Source: an uncultured Pelagibacteraceae bacterium (GTDB lineage Bacteria > Pseudomonadota > Alphaproteobacteria > Pelagibacterales > Pelagibacteraceae). Taken from it: a stretch of DNA of 64,000 nucleotides. Where the stretch lies: assembly GCA_902581605.1 (NCBI GenBank), contig CACHPE010000001.1, forward strand, positions 1 through 64,000, in the 5' to 3' direction. A program made the position numbers and the translations under genes. The first letter of the stretch is position 1; every line of letters begins with the position of its first letter. The notes beneath the pieces were generated by a model. That model was not told the DNA's origin and did not search any database. It saw nothing but the letters and a program-made list of their open reading frames with translations. This document shows positions 10,021 to 21,762 of this stretch, in pieces.

Positions 10021-10796
10021 TATGAAAAGTTAAGCAAATCTCTCATAGAATATAAACCTGGTCTTTTTTTCATCAACCATTTCGAAGCGGTTAAAGCACC
10101 ATCAGAATATAGAGCCCTATCAAAAGCCTCGTGGTTTAATGTAATTATTTCTTTTCCACTCGAAAATTTTACTTCGTGTTCACCAATAATTTCACCCTTT
10201 CTAATTGAGTTAAAATTAATTTTTTTTCCATAAGGAAAAGATTTTTTGTTTAAAAATTTTTTGCCAATTAAACTATATAAATTTTTATTCTTTCCATCCG
10301 CAATTCCTTTACCTAGCATTAACGCAGTACCAGATGGATAGTCTTTTTTATGTTTGTGATGTACTTCAAATATTTTACTTAGGTATTCATCATTCAATGA
10401 TTTTGAGGCAATCTCAGTTAAATACATTAATAAATTTACACCTAAGCTCATGTTACCTGCCTTTAAAATAGGTATTTTTTTTGCAAATTTTTTAATCTGA
10501 TTTTCTTGATTTCTTGTAAATCCAGTAGTTCCAATTACTACTTTTTTTTTTATTTTTGATGCTATTTTGAGTATTTCAAGCGTGCAATTAGGTACTGTAA
10601 AATCAATAATTACATCAGTTTTTTTAAAGGCTTTATTGGAATTTAATTCAGGTTTAATTCCATTAAATTTTTTATTCACCACTCTATTCTCCGTAAGTGT
10701 AACTAATTTAAAATTTTTATTTTTCTTAGAAGATTTGATGAGTTGCTGACCCATCCTTCCCATACATCCTGAAATAGCTAAATTAATTTTTTTCAT
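10020..10796 (-). CDS. dapB: 4-hydroxy-tetrahydrodipicolinate reductase
   Basis: SGCMGRMGQ, GTTGFT, EVHHKHKKDYPSGTA. Confidence 0.97.
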   Translation of the reverse strand: MKKINLAISGCMGRMGQQLIKSSKKNKNFKLVTLTENRVVNKKFNGIKPELNSNKAFKKTDVIIDFTVPNCTLEILKIASKIKKKVVIGTTGFTRNQENQIKKFAKKIPILKAGNMSLGVNLLMYLTEIASKSLNDEYLSKIFEVHHKHKKDYPSGTALMLGKGIADGKNKNLYSLIGKKFLNKKSFPYGKKINFNSIRKGEIIGEHEVKFSSGKEIITLNHEAFDRALYSDGALTASKWLMKKRPGLYSMRDLLNFS

Positions 10797-10832
10797 TAAG
10801 CTAATATTAACCTTTTTTAGAAGATTAGTCTT

Positions 10833-11963
10833 TTAGTTTTTCCAGAAATCTTTTGCTTTTTGAAAAAATTTTTTAATACTTGGATTTGACTTATCGTTTT
10901 CAATTTCTCTAAATTGCTCTAATAATTCTTTTTGTTTTTTATTTAAATATACAGGCACCTCTGTTTTTACTTGAACATATAGGTCACCAAAATCACCTCT
11001 TCTCATAAAAGGCATACCTTTACCTTTTAATCTAAATTGTTTACCATTTTGAGTTCCATCAGGAATTTTAATTTTAGCCTTTCCTCCATCAATTGTTGGA
11101 ATTTCTATTGTTGTTCCCAATGCTGCATCTGCAAGAGAAAGTGGAAATTCAAAAAATAAATTTTCATCAGATCTTTTAAATAGGTTATGAGAATTTACAT
11201 TAATAAATAAATAAAGATCACCTGTTGCTCCACCTCGTGTTCCAGCTTCACCTTTTCCTGCAAGCCTTATTCTTGTTCCATCATCTACACCTTTTGGAAT
11301 TGTTACAGAAATTTTCTTAGATGCTTGTTTTTTACCTTGGCCATTACAATCATTGCAAGGGTTTGTAATTTCTTCCCCATTTCCATTACACTGAGGACAT
11401 GTTTGTTGAACAGTAAAAAAACCTTGGTTAGATCTAATTCTACCGTTTCCTCCGCAATATGAGCATCTGTCTGGTGAATAACCTGGCTTAGATCCATTAC
11501 CTTTACAGGTTCCACACTGTTCTGTTGTTGAAAATTTTATGTCTTGTTTTTTTCCGCTATAAGCTTCCTCTAAAGAGATAGATAAATCATATCTTAAGTC
11601 AGAACCTCTATTATTAGATTTTCTACTTCTTGATCTTCCGCCACCACCAAAATCTCCAAAGAAATCTTCAAAAATATCTGAGAAATCTGCTCCACTGAAA
11701 CCACCAAAGCCACCACCTGGTCTACCACCACCGTTTTCAAATGCAGCGTGACCAAAATTATCGTAGTTTTGCTTTTTTTCTTTGTCTGAAAGTATTCCGT
11801 AAGCCTCACTTGCTTCTTTAAATTTTTCTTCTGCTTTAGAGTCCCCAGGATTTTTATCAGGATGATATTTAACAGCTAATTTTCTATATGCAGATTTTAA
11901 TTCGTCTGGGCTTGCGCTTTTGTTAACGCCTAGGACATCGTAATAGTCTCTTTTAGCCATCAA
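10833..11963 (-). CDS. dnaJ: chaperone DnaJ
   Basis: J domain HPD, Gly/Phe region, four CxxCxGxG zinc motifs. Confidence 0.98.
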   Translation of the reverse strand: MMAKRDYYDVLGVNKSASPDELKSAYRKLAVKYHPDKNPGDSKAEEKFKEASEAYGILSDKEKKQNYDNFGHAAFENGGGRPGGGFGGFSGADFSDIFEDFFGDFGGGGRSRSRKSNNRGSDLRYDLSISLEEAYSGKKQDIKFSTTEQCGTCKGNGSKPGYSPDRCSYCGGNGRIRSNQGFFTVQQTCPQCNGNGEEITNPCNDCNGQGKKQASKKISVTIPKGVDDGTRIRLAGKGEAGTRGGATGDLYLFINVNSHNLFKRSDENLFFEFPLSLADAALGTTIEIPTIDGGKAKIKIPDGTQNGKQFRLKGKGMPFMRRGDFGDLYVQVKTEVPVYLNKKQKELLEQFREIENDKSNPSIKKFFQKAKDFWKN

Positions 11964-11989
11964 ATTACCCCAGACAATTAAATGTCAGT

Positions 11990-13915
11990 TTAAGCGCTTT
12001 TTTCTTTATTCTCGTCTTTTACTTCTTCGAAATCAGCATCAACAACATTCTCGTCTTTTTTACCTGCATCATCTCCACCATCATCTTTTCCAGAATCAGG
12101 TTTTGCACTTTGTTGTGATTTATAGATTGCTTCTCCAAGTTTCATTGAAGCTTGAACTAAAACTTCAGTTTTTTTCTTAATATCTTCGATATCTTCGCCT
12201 TTTAAAGACTCTTTTACAGCTGTTGATGCATCTTCAATTGCTTTTTTCTCTGCATCAGAAATTTTTGATCCATGCTCTTTTAAATTTTTTTCAGTAGAGT
12301 GAATTAAAGTATCTGCTTGGTTTCTAACATCAACCGACTCTCTTTTTTTCTTATCAGCTTCTTTATTAGCTTCTGCATCTTTTACCATTTTTTCAATTTC
12401 TTCATCACTTAATCCTCCAGATGCTTGGATTTGAATTTTTTGTTCTTTACCAGTTCCTTTGTCTTTAGCTGAAACATTTACGATACCATTAGCATCAATA
12501 TCAAATGTGACTTCAATTTGAGGTACTCCTCTTGGTGCCGGCGCAATTCCTACTAATTCAAAGTTACCTAAGGCTTTATTATCAGCTGCCATTTCTCTTT
12601 CACCCTGTAGAACTCTAATAGATACAGCAGGCTGATTGTCTTCAGCTGTTGAGAAAACTTGGCTTTTTTTAGTCGGGATTGTTGTATTTTTATCAATTAA
12701 TTTTGTTGAAACTCCCCCAAGTGTTTCAATACCTAGTGATAATGGAGTTACATCTAATAGAAGTACATCTTTAACATCACCCTGTAATACTCCTGCTTGA
12801 ATAGCAGCACCCATAGCAACTACTTCATCAGGGTTTACACTTTTATTAGGGTCTTTCCCAAAAAAGTTTTTAACTTCTTCTAATACTTTTGGCATTCTAG
12901 TCATACCACCTACCATAACTACTTCATCAATTTCACTAGCAGTAATTCCTGCATCTTTAAGAGCCGTTTTACATGGAGGCATAGTTCTAGCAATTAAGTC
13001 CTCAACTAGAGCCTCAAGTTTTGCTCTAGTCATTTTTAAATTAATATGTTTTGGACCTGTTTTATCTGCAGTAATAAAAGGTAGATTTATATCTGTTTGT
13101 TCTGCAGAAGATAATTCAATTTTTGCTTTTTCAGCAGCTTCTTTTAATCTTTGTAAAGCAAGTTTATCTGACTTAAGATCAATTCCATTATCTTTCTTAA
13201 ATTCAGAGATTAAATAATCAACCACAGCATTATCAAAATCTTCACCACCTAAAAAAGTATCACCATTAGTTGATTTAACCTCAAATACACCATCACCCAA
13301 TTCCAGGATAGATACATCAAAAGTTCCTCCACCTAAATCATATACAGCAATTTTTTTATTTTGTTTTTTATCTAAACCATAAGCTAATGATGCAGCAGTT
13401 GGTTCATTAATAATTCTTAAAACTTCTAATCCAGCAATTTTTCCTGCATCTTTTGTTGCCTGTCTTTGTGCATCATTAAAGTATGCTGGAACAGTAATCA
13501 CAGCTTTTGTTACAGCCTGACCTAAATATTTTTCTGCCGTTTCTTTCATTTTTTGTAAAATGAATGCTGATATTTGAGAAGGTGAATATTTTTCACCTTT
13601 AGCTTCAATCCAAGCATCACCTTTTTCAGAATTAATTATTTTAAAAGGTGCAGCCTCTACATCTTTTTTTACCGTTGGGTCGTCAAAATTTCTTCCAATT
13701 AGTCTTTTTACTGCAAAAATAGTATTTTCTGGATTTGTAACAGCTTGTCTTTTTGCTGGTTGTCCAATTAATTTTTCATTTTCGTCTGAAAATGCTACAA
13801 CTGAAGGAGTAGTTCTTGCTCCCTCAGCATTCTCTAAAACCTTAGCTTGTGTCCCTTCCATAATGGCAACACATGAATTTGTTGTTCCTAAGTCTATTCC
13901 AATAATTTTACTCAT
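11990..13915 (-). CDS. dnaK: chaperone DnaK
   Basis: [13 protein letters not shown], full-length Hsp70. Confidence 0.99.
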   Translation of the reverse strand: MSKIIGIDLGTTNSCVAIMEGTQAKVLENAEGARTTPSVVAFSDENEKLIGQPAKRQAVTNPENTIFAVKRLIGRNFDDPTVKKDVEAAPFKIINSEKGDAWIEAKGEKYSPSQISAFILQKMKETAEKYLGQAVTKAVITVPAYFNDAQRQATKDAGKIAGLEVLRIINEPTAASLAYGLDKKQNKKIAVYDLGGGTFDVSILELGDGVFEVKSTNGDTFLGGEDFDNAVVDYLISEFKKDNGIDLKSDKLALQRLKEAAEKAKIELSSAEQTDINLPFITADKTGPKHINLKMTRAKLEALVEDLIARTMPPCKTALKDAGITASEIDEVVMVGGMTRMPKVLEEVKNFFGKDPNKSVNPDEVVAMGAAIQAGVLQGDVKDVLLLDVTPLSLGIETLGGVSTKLIDKNTTIPTKKSQVFSTAEDNQPAVSIRVLQGEREMAADNKALGNFELVGIAPAPRGVPQIEVTFDIDANGIVNVSAKDKGTGKEQKIQIQASGGLSDEEIEKMVKDAEANKEADKKKRESVDVRNQADTLIHSTEKNLKEHGSKISDAEKKAIEDASTAVKESLKGEDIEDIKKKTEVLVQASMKLGEAIYKSQQSAKPDSGKDDGGDDAGKKDENVVDADFEEVKDENKEKSA

Positions 13916-13938
13916 AATATTAAAGTCTCTCTTCCGTC

Positions 13939-13966
13939 ATATAGGGTTTAAATGTGAAACTACAAG
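13939..13966 (-). promoter_or_regulatory. Candidate RpoH (sigma-32) heat-shock promoter of dnaK
   Basis: Reverse strand CTTG-N17-CCTATAT, resembling the alphaproteobacterial RpoH consensus CTTG-N17/18-CYTATNT. Confidence 0.65.
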
Positions 13967-13978
13967 TTGATCTCATAA

Positions 13979-14632
13979 TTATTTATTTTCCAAATTTTCC
14001 TTATTTTCTTCAGTTTTTTCATGTTTTATTGTAACTTTTTTTGATACCCCAACTAATGAGGGTCTAAGTAACCTGTCTTTAATTGTAAAGCCTTTTTGAA
14101 TTTCTTGAATTATTGTTCCAGGTTCTTTCGTATCATCCTCTATTTCCATCATTGCTTGATGAAAGTTTGGATCTAGTTTTTTGTTAAGGCTATCAATTGG
14201 TTTAATGTTATTTTTTTCGAATATTGAGATTAGATCTTTTTTAATAATGTCTAAATGTTCTAATGTCTTATTTAATGCTTCAGTTTCTTTTAACTTGTCG
14301 TCGCTTTCAAGAACATGTTTTGACCGATCCAAGTTATCAATCAAATTTAATGCTTCTTTAGCAAAACTATAACCACCATATTCAAAAGCATCCTCTTTTT
14401 CTTTTTCAAACCTTCTTCTTTGATTTTCCATTTCAGCTAAAGTTCTTGCCAATTTATCCTCAAGTTCAGAAATTTTTTCTTGTGGAGTTGGTTCTTTGAT
14501 TTCTTCTTTGGGTTCTTGGTCTGTTTCTTGCTTATTTTCTTCGGCTAAATTTTCTTCAGGTTTCTCATTTTCTTTTATCGTATCCTGGTTTTGATCTGCA
14601 GAATAGCTATTTTTGTTTTCCTCTTTTTCCAT
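13979..14632 (-). CDS. grpE: nucleotide exchange factor GrpE
   Basis: Acidic N-terminus, LAEMENQRRRFEKE, C-terminal RLLRPSLVGVSK; next to dnaK. Confidence 0.95.
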   Translation of the reverse strand: MEKEENKNSYSADQNQDTIKENEKPEENLAEENKQETDQEPKEEIKEPTPQEKISELEDKLARTLAEMENQRRRFEKEKEDAFEYGGYSFAKEALNLIDNLDRSKHVLESDDKLKETEALNKTLEHLDIIKKDLISIFEKNNIKPIDSLNKKLDPNFHQAMMEIEDDTKEPGTIIQEIQKGFTIKDRLLRPSLVGVSKKVTIKHEKTEENKENLENK

Positions 14633-14668
14633 AGCCTCTTATATGGTAAGGATTTTAGTAATTTCTAG

Positions 14669-15271
14669 ATGTTTAAACAAAAAATTGATAAATTACTGAT
14701 TGGCACTAATAACAAGGGAAAATTAAGTGAAATCAAGAGTTTATTGCCAAAAAGTATTAAAATTTATTCTACATCTGAGTTTAAACTCAAGAGTCCAATT
14801 GAAAATGGAAAAACATTTAAAGAAAATTCATTAATTAAATCAAAATATTTTTCAAAAAAAACAGGATTGACATGTTTGGCTGATGACTCCGGTTTAGAGA
14901 TAGATTTTTTGAATAAAAATCCTGGAATTTACTCCGCAAGGTGGGGTGGAAAGTATGGAGATTTTAATAAAGCTATAAGACGAGTTTACATAGAACTAAA
15001 TAAAAAAGATAAAAACTGGAAAAATAAAAAAATTAAAGCTAGATTTATTTGTGCACTTTCTATTTCTTATTTAAATAAAAAAATTGTTTGTGTTTCAGGA
15101 AAAGTTGAGGGTCACATCTCCAATAAACCAAAAGGAAAAAATGGATTCGGTTATGACCCAATTTTTATTCCTTTAAAAAAAAGAAAAACTTTTGGAGAAA
15201 TGAAGCCATCTCAAAAGTATAAAATGGATCATAGATATCAAGCTTTTCAAAAAATTAAAAAATTTCTATAA
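14669..15271 (+). CDS. rdgB: XTP/dITP pyrophosphatase
   Basis: TNNKGKLSEI, LADDSGLEID, GFGYDPIF, EMKPSQKYKMDHRYQAF. Confidence 0.97.
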   Translation: MFKQKIDKLLIGTNNKGKLSEIKSLLPKSIKIYSTSEFKLKSPIENGKTFKENSLIKSKYFSKKTGLTCLADDSGLEIDFLNKNPGIYSARWGGKYGDFNKAIRRVYIELNKKDKNWKNKKIKARFICALSISYLNKKIVCVSGKVEGHISNKPKGKNGFGYDPIFIPLKKRKTFGEMKPSQKYKMDHRYQAFQKIKKFL

Positions 15272-16409
15272 GTTTTTGATCCTCAATTTTATAAAAATTA
15301 AGTCTATGATTTATTTTATTATTTTTGATATCAAAAATCCCTATTTTTCCTTTGAACGAGTTTTTTTTATTAAAAATTTTGTTTAGGTTCTCTGCTTTTG
15401 AGTTAATTGACAAATAATAAACTAAGCCAACAAGATCATAACTCAATAGAGATAAGTGTGTAGGGTCTTCATTAAATGCGTTAAAGTATTTTATTTTGTA
15501 GCTATCAAAATTTCCTTTATTTATTGATGGGTAATATAATGGCTGGATATCAGTTTCGTTTAATAGACTTTCATCAAACCATTGATTTAAAGTTATAAAG
15601 TATTTATTTTTAGGAAGTACGTCAGTATATAAAAGTGATGTAGATACACTTTTTAGACTTTCATCAAAATCTGCAATTACAATAGCATCAAAATTTAAAC
15701 CACCTAAAGTGTATCTTTTTTCAAGTTTTTTTATTTTTTTTTCTTTATTAGGATCATTTGAATTTTTTATCCTTCTTATTTCATCCTCTAAATTTTGCTT
15801 TCTTAATCTGTAGTTCGTAATTTCTTCTATTTGTTTTGTAAGTTTTGTAGGGTCTGTATTATATTCATAATCTTTATAAATTTTAATTTTTGAATTTTTC
15901 ATTCCTCTTTTAACTTCAAATTCATAATCTTGGATTGGGGTTAAAAAAATAGTTCTTTGTATTTGATTAGTTTCTAAAAATTTTTTTATGGTATTAAATT
16001 GTGACGTAGAATTAATTCCAGCAGAAATTACATTTTTAGGAAGTTCTAAAGTCTTATTTGTTAATGATAAAAATGTTAAATTTTTCATTTCATCTAAGTA
16101 AGTTAAACTTTCATAAAATACTGGACCAATAACAACCTTTATTCCCATTTCACTTAATTCAAACGCTGATTTTAAAGTTTGGTTTGCTTTAGTTGCTGTA
16201 TCTTTTGGATAGATTTCTATTAAATCATTATCTATATCTTTCACAGCTAATCCAACTGCTTTAATAATCGACTCTCCAATCTCCTTATTTTCTCCTGTTA
16301 TAGGTACTAATAATCCTATTTTGATTTTTTCTTGAGCATTAACATTTGAAAAAAATAGAAAGTAAAAACTTAAAAAAATAAAATAAATAATTTTAATTAA
16401 TTTGATCAT
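15255..16409 (-). CDS. LpoA/LppC-like periplasmic-binding-protein-fold protein
   Basis: KIGLLVPITGENKEIGESI; adjacent to rsmI and BON lipoprotein as in the yraL-yraM-yraP region. Confidence 0.8.
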   Translation of the reverse strand: MIKLIKIIYFIFLSFYFLFFSNVNAQEKIKIGLLVPITGENKEIGESIIKAVGLAVKDIDNDLIEIYPKDTATKANQTLKSAFELSEMGIKVVIGPVFYESLTYLDEMKNLTFLSLTNKTLELPKNVISAGINSTSQFNTIKKFLETNQIQRTIFLTPIQDYEFEVKRGMKNSKIKIYKDYEYNTDPTKLTKQIEEITNYRLRKQNLEDEIRRIKNSNDPNKEKKIKKLEKRYTLGGLNFDAIVIADFDESLKSVSTSLLYTDVLPKNKYFITLNQWFDESLLNETDIQPLYYPSINKGNFDSYKIKYFNAFNEDPTHLSLLSYDLVGLVYYLSINSKAENLNKIFNKKNSFKGKIGIFDIKNNKINHRLNFYKIEDQKLIEIF

Positions 16410-16443
16410 TTTGATGCTAGTATAATATTTTTTAAGCTAAATT

Positions 16444-17307
16444 ATGATCATAAAACCACAATTTAAATTAAAAGAACGCGAAAATGGTCTTTATTTGGTA
16501 TCAACTCCTTTAGGAAATTTAAAAGATATAACGTTAAGAGCAATTGAGGTTTTACAGCAATCTCATTATATATTATGTGAAGATACTCGAGTTTCAAAGA
16601 ATCTTTTAGATAAATATCAAATAAAATCAAAATTAATTTCAAATCATAAATTTAATGAGAAAAAAAATTTAGTAAAAATTATTGAATATTTAAAATCCGG
16701 AAAAATAATTTCTTTGATATCTGATGCTGGCACACCTGGTATTTCTGATCCTGGTTCAATATTAGTTAATGAATGCATTCATAATAATGTAAAAATTTTT
16801 CCCATTCCTGGGCCTTCTGCTGTTGCGGCAGCTGTTTCAATTAGTGGTTTTTCAGATAAATTTTTGTTTTGTGGTTTTTTAAAAGAAAAAAAAAATCATT
16901 TATCAAATGAATTAAAAAAATTTTCACAATTTGAAAACTCCTTGGTTTTTTTTATTTCTCCTAAAAAAATTAACAAAATCATTCCTGAAATTAAACAGAA
17001 CTTTACCGGAAGAAAGATAGTTTTTTGCAGGGAAATAACAAAAATGTACGAAGAATATATTAGAAAAAATGTAGACGAATTAGAACTATTTGAAAATGAA
17101 CCAAAAGGCGAGCTCACAGTTGTTATTTCTGAAAAAAAAATAAATAAAAATTTATCTGAAAAACTAAATGAATCAGATATGTATATAATTAAAAAAATGA
17201 TTAATAAATTATCTACTAAAGAAATAATAGATATTTTAAGCCAAAATACTAAAGTGTCTAAAAAAGAGATATACAACTACTGTTTAAAATTAAAAAATGA
17301 AAAATAA
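16444..17307 (+). CDS. rsmI: 16S rRNA 2'-O-methyltransferase RsmI
   Basis: GLYLVSTPLGNLKDITLRA, EDTRVSKNLL, ISDAGTPGISDPG. Confidence 0.97.
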   Translation: MIIKPQFKLKERENGLYLVSTPLGNLKDITLRAIEVLQQSHYILCEDTRVSKNLLDKYQIKSKLISNHKFNEKKNLVKIIEYLKSGKIISLISDAGTPGISDPGSILVNECIHNNVKIFPIPGPSAVAAAVSISGFSDKFLFCGFLKEKKNHLSNELKKFSQFENSLVFFISPKKINKIIPEIKQNFTGRKIVFCREITKMYEEYIRKNVDELELFENEPKGELTVVISEKKINKNLSEKLNESDMYIIKKMINKLSTKEIIDILSQNTKVSKKEIYNYCLKLKNEK

Positions 17308-17890
17308 ATTATTAGTTTATATATTTATAAGTTTAATTTTAACTAGTTGTGCAGGTGTAGGTTCCAAAGGTCTTTTTGGCACTGGTGTTTCAGTTGCTCT
17401 AGATCCCAGAACAGTTGGTACTCAAATAGATGACTCAATAATGCAAAAAATTATTAGTGCAAAAATTTTGGCCAAAGATCGTAAGTATCTTTTATCTGTA
17501 AAGAGTAAAGTTTTAGATGGCAGAATTTTCTTAACTGGAAAAGTAGATAGTCCTGAAGAAAAATTAATTATTACAAAATTAGCATGGGAAACTAAGGGTG
17601 CTAGATCTGTTAGAAATGATATTAAAATTAAGGAAGATTTTAACTTTAAGCAATCTGCAAAAGATTTATTGATAACTTCTCAACTTAGAACAGCTATAAT
17701 TATTAACAAAAATATTAAGGCAACCAACTATCAAATAGATACTTACAAAAAGAAAATTTATATTTATGGAATTGCTTTAACTTCTGAAGAAAAAGATTTG
17801 GTTGTTAGTGAAGCAAAAGAAATTCTAGATGTGGAAGACGTGATTGCAAGTATAATACTTGTTGAAGATTTAAGAATTCAAAGAGATTAA
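17297..17890 (+). CDS. BON-domain outer-membrane lipoprotein (DolP/YraP-like)
   Basis: Lipobox LTSCAG; two BON-like repeats. Confidence 0.85.
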   Translation: MKNKLLVYIFISLILTSCAGVGSKGLFGTGVSVALDPRTVGTQIDDSIMQKIISAKILAKDRKYLLSVKSKVLDGRIFLTGKVDSPEEKLIITKLAWETKGARSVRNDIKIKEDFNFKQSAKDLLITSQLRTAIIINKNIKATNYQIDTYKKKIYIYGIALTSEEKDLVVSEAKEILDVEDVIASIILVEDLRIQRD

Positions 17891-20176
17891 TTACTTTTTA
17901 TAATCAATCACTTCAGCAGAGTATGCTGCAATAGAAGCAATATTGAGAATTTCCGAAGTTGATGATCTAAGAGGAGCAATCTCTATTGGTAAACCCAATC
18001 CAATTAATAAAGGACCTATTACTTTTGTATCTCCAATAGTTTTCATAAGTTTATATGAAATTGCTGCACTATGCTGTCCAGGCATTATTAAAATATTTGC
18101 TTTACCTACTATCTTTGCAAAAGGATAAAGTTCCTCATACTCTGGATTAAGAGCAACATCAGGCTGCATATCTCCATCAAATTCAAAGTCTACTTTTCTT
18201 TCTTTTAATATCTCAACTGCTCTTCGGATATGTTTTGTTCTACTAGTAAGAGGTTGTCCGAATGTAGAATGAGATACAAAAGCAACCTTGGGATCAAATC
18301 CAAAAAGTCTAACCACTCTTGCTGTTGATATAGCTATTTCAGCCATTTGTTCAGAAGTTGGATATTCATGAACAGTTGTATCACCAACAAAAATAGTTCT
18401 TCCTTTATGAACGATCATATTTAAACCAAACATAATTTCACCTTTTCTTACATCTACAACTTGCTTGATTTTTTCTAATGAAGCACCAAATCGTCTTGTA
18501 TTGCCTGTCACAGCACCATCAGCATCGCCGCAGGCAACCATACTAGTAGCCCAAACAACTCTATCATTTCTGATCATCCGGTCACAATCTCGTTCTAATA
18601 ATCCTTGCTCTCTTTGTAATTTCCCAAATAAATGTTTAACGTATCTTTTTCTCTTTTTTTCATCTTTTGAATTAATAACTTCAATATCAAAATTTTCACT
18701 ATAACCAATATTTTTAATTTGTTCTTTAATTTTACTTTCTTTCCCAACCAGTATTGGAATACCTAATTTTGAATTTTTAAATGCTATAGCGGCTTTTAAA
18801 GTATTTTCATCTTCACCATCAGCAAAAACAATTCTTTTCTGATTTTTTTTAATAAATGAATTGATACCTTGCATGATAGTTACTGTTGGATCTAGTCTTT
18901 GTTTTAGTTGCTCTTTATAAAAATCAAAATCATCTATATTTTTTCTAGCTACTCCACTATCTATAGCTGCTTTTGCTACAGCTGCTGGTATTACACTAAT
19001 TAATCTTGGATCAAATGTTGATGGAATAATATAATCTTTTCCATAATGTGGTCTTTCTCCACCCATAGCTGCAACCACTTCATCAGGAACATCTTCTCTT
19101 GCAAGCTTAGCTATTGCATTAGCTGCAGCAACTTTCATTTCCTCATTTATCGTTTTGGATCTAACATCTAAAGCTCCTCTAAAAATATAAGGAAATCCAA
19201 TTAAATTATTTACTTGATTAGGATAATCTGATCTCCCAGTTGCAACAATTGCATCATTTCTTACCTCACTAATTTCCTCTGGCATAATTTCTGGATCAGG
19301 ATTTGCACAAGCAAATATAATTGGATTTTTTGCCATAGATTTAACCATTTCTTTTTTTAGAACACCTTTTGCAGATAATCCTAAAAAAACATCTGCACCT
19401 TTAACAGCATCTTTTAAAGTTCTATGCTTAGTTTTTACTGCGTATCTAGATTTCCATTGATCAATTCCTTCAGTTCTTCCTTCAAAAATAACACCCTTTC
19501 TGTCTAGCATTATTATATTTTCGGATTTTACTCCTGAGTTTTTAAATAACTCAGTACAAGCTTGTGCTGAAGCTCCTGCACCATTAACTACAACTTTAAT
19601 TTTTTTAATTGATTTACCACTGATATCTAAAGCATTAATTAATGCCGCAGTTGTTATAATTGCTGTTCCATGTTGATCATCATGAAAAACAGGAATATCT
19701 AAAATTTCTTTTAATTTTTGTTCAATTATAAAACAATCTGGGGCCGCTATATCTTCTAAATTTATACCACCAAAGCTAGGTGAAAAATTTTTAATTGAAT
19801 TTATGATTTCTTCTGAATTTTTACAATCAATCTCTAAATCAATTGAATCGATATCTGCAAATCTTTTAAACAATACGGCCTTTCCTTCCATCACAGGCTT
19901 TGATGCAAGAGCACCTAAATTTCCCATCCCTAATATTGCCGAACCATTACTTATTACAGCAACAAGGTTTCCTTTACTCGTGTAATCATAAGCTGCTTCT
20001 GGATTTTCACTTATCTTTTTTACAGGAGCAGCAACACCTGGAGAGTATGCTAAAGCGAGATCACGCTTAGTTGTCATATTTTTTGAAGAAATAATCTCAA
20101 TCTTGCCAGGTTTTTTGTCTTTATGAAAATCTAAAGCTTCTTTATCTGTGTAATGATCAATTTTTGTTTTTTTCAT
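17891..20176 (-). CDS. maeB: NADP-dependent malic enzyme with phosphotransacetylase-like C-terminus
   Basis: AYSPGVAAP, VFHDDQHGTA; the ORF's first 26 codons are probably upstream of the true start at MKKTKID. Confidence 0.95.
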   Translation of the reverse strand: MKKTKIDHYTDKEALDFHKDKKPGKIEIISSKNMTTKRDLALAYSPGVAAPVKKISENPEAAYDYTSKGNLVAVISNGSAILGMGNLGALASKPVMEGKAVLFKRFADIDSIDLEIDCKNSEEIINSIKNFSPSFGGINLEDIAAPDCFIIEQKLKEILDIPVFHDDQHGTAIITTAALINALDISGKSIKKIKVVVNGAGASAQACTELFKNSGVKSENIIMLDRKGVIFEGRTEGIDQWKSRYAVKTKHRTLKDAVKGADVFLGLSAKGVLKKEMVKSMAKNPIIFACANPDPEIMPEEISEVRNDAIVATGRSDYPNQVNNLIGFPYIFRGALDVRSKTINEEMKVAAANAIAKLAREDVPDEVVAAMGGERPHYGKDYIIPSTFDPRLISVIPAAVAKAAIDSGVARKNIDDFDFYKEQLKQRLDPTVTIMQGINSFIKKNQKRIVFADGEDENTLKAAIAFKNSKLGIPILVGKESKIKEQIKNIGYSENFDIEVINSKDEKKRKRYVKHLFGKLQREQGLLERDCDRMIRNDRVVWATSMVACGDADGAVTGNTRRFGASLEKIKQVVDVRKGEIMFGLNMIVHKGRTIFVGDTTVHEYPTSEQMAEIAISTARVVRLFGFDPKVAFVSHSTFGQPLTSRTKHIRRAVEILKERKVDFEFDGDMQPDVALNPEYEELYPFAKIVGKANILIMPGQHSAAISYKLMKTIGDTKVIGPLLIGLGLPIEIAPLRSSTSEILNIASIAAYSAEVIDYKK

Positions 20177-20228
20177 TTCTGATAACAATAAGTGTACAAT
20201 TGGGGTAAAATTAAGACTAATATGATTT

Positions 20229-21758
20229 ATGAATTTACTTAAGTCAACAGGCACATTTGGTTTTTATACTATCATTAGTAGATTGCTGGGTTATTTAAGA
20301 GATATTTTAATAGCAATTTTTCTAGGCACAGGGATGTTGGCGGATGCTTTTTTTGTAGCATTTAGAATCCCAAATACTTTTAGACGATTGTTTGCTGAAG
20401 GTACCTTTAATGCAGCATTCGTTCCAAGTTATTCATCAGAAATAAATAAGGGAAAAAAACAATCAAATAAATTTGCTAACGATATTTTTAATCTCCTTTT
20501 TTTAGGGTTGTTATTTTTAACAATAATAATTGAAATTTTCATGCCAGCATTTGTTTCGATTATTGCGCCAGGATTTGTGGGTGATTTAGAAAAAATGGAG
20601 TTAGCAATTAATTTAACAAGAATTACTTTTCCTTTTTTATTTTTTATTTGTTTAGCCTCATTTTTTTCTGCAATCTTAAATTCACACAATAAATTTGCAG
20701 CTGCTGCTGCAGCGCCCATAATATTAAATATTGTTTTAATTTTAGTATTATTTTTTTCTAAATCTTTAGGTGATCAATTAGTTTATTATTTGTCCTATGG
20801 TGTTTCTTTAGCTGGTTTTTTACAATTAATATTTTTATATAAATATGTATCAAAATATTACTCACTTAAATTTAGTTATGAATTAAAAGTAAGTAACAAA
20901 GTTAAATTTTTTTTTAAAAAACTTTTACCAAGTATTTTTTCATCAGGTGTCACTCAAGTTAATATTTTAATTGGTACAATAATTGCATCATTTCAAGCAA
21001 GTGCAGTTTCATACTTATATTATGCTGATAGAATTTATCAAATTAACTTAGCTATAGCTGGTATCGCGATTGGCGTTGTAATACTTCCTCAGCTGTCAAA
21101 ACATATTCAATCTAAAAAAAAAAATAAGATTTTGCTTATTCAAAATAAAGCTCTCGAATTAAGTTTATTCTTAAGTCTTCCAGCAACTATCGCTTTAATC
21201 ATAGGATCAGAACAAATTATTTCAGCTTTATTTGGCTATGGGTCTTTCAATGAAAATTCGGTGAGCAATTCAAGCTTAGCTTTATATTATTTTGCATTAG
21301 GTCTGCCTGCTTTTGCATTGATAAAAGTTTTTTCAAGTTTTTTCTTTGCAAACCATGATACCAAAACTCCATTTTACATTTCTTTGATTTCAGTATTAGT
21401 TAATATTTTTATCAGTTTGTATTTTTTTAGTGTAATTGGTTTTATAATAATTCCAATAGCCACATCTATTTCATCTTGGTTTAATTCAATATTGTTATTT
21501 TTATTTTTAAAAAATCGACAATTATTTTATTTTAACCAAATATTTTTTGTTAAATTTATTAAAATAATTTTTGCATCAATTATGATGGGTTTATTTTTTA
21601 ACTTTATGTTAAATTATTTCCAAAACGAATTAGCATTTAATCAATCAATTAAATCTTTTTATTTAGTTTTATCTGTTATATTAGGATTATTGTTTTATTT
21701 AATTGTGTGTTATTTCATCAAAGCTTTTCAAATGAATGATATTAAATTAAAGTATTAA
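20229..21758 (+). CDS. murJ: lipid II flippase MurJ
   Basis: [24 protein letters not shown], multiple TM helices. Confidence 0.97.
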   Translation: MNLLKSTGTFGFYTIISRLLGYLRDILIAIFLGTGMLADAFFVAFRIPNTFRRLFAEGTFNAAFVPSYSSEINKGKKQSNKFANDIFNLLFLGLLFLTIIIEIFMPAFVSIIAPGFVGDLEKMELAINLTRITFPFLFFICLASFFSAILNSHNKFAAAAAAPIILNIVLILVLFFSKSLGDQLVYYLSYGVSLAGFLQLIFLYKYVSKYYSLKFSYELKVSNKVKFFFKKLLPSIFSSGVTQVNILIGTIIASFQASAVSYLYYADRIYQINLAIAGIAIGVVILPQLSKHIQSKKKNKILLIQNKALELSLFLSLPATIALIIGSEQIISALFGYGSFNENSVSNSSLALYYFALGLPAFALIKVFSSFFFANHDTKTPFYISLISVLVNIFISLYFFSVIGFIIIPIATSISSWFNSILLFLFLKNRQLFYFNQIFFVKFIKIIFASIMMGLFFNFMLNYFQNELAFNQSIKSFYLVLSVILGLLFYLIVCYFIKAFQMNDIKLKY

Positions 21759-21762
21759 TTTT

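Noticed and set aside
11303-11809. Two extra minus-strand ORFs (70 and 71 aa) inside dnaJ
   Set aside because: Alternative frame of dnaJ over its repetitive zinc-finger and Gly-rich region; no independent signals.
16896-17276. 126-aa antisense ORF opposite rsmI
   Set aside because: Low-complexity Phe/Ser/Ile/Leu translation of an A-rich sense strand; typical spurious ORF.
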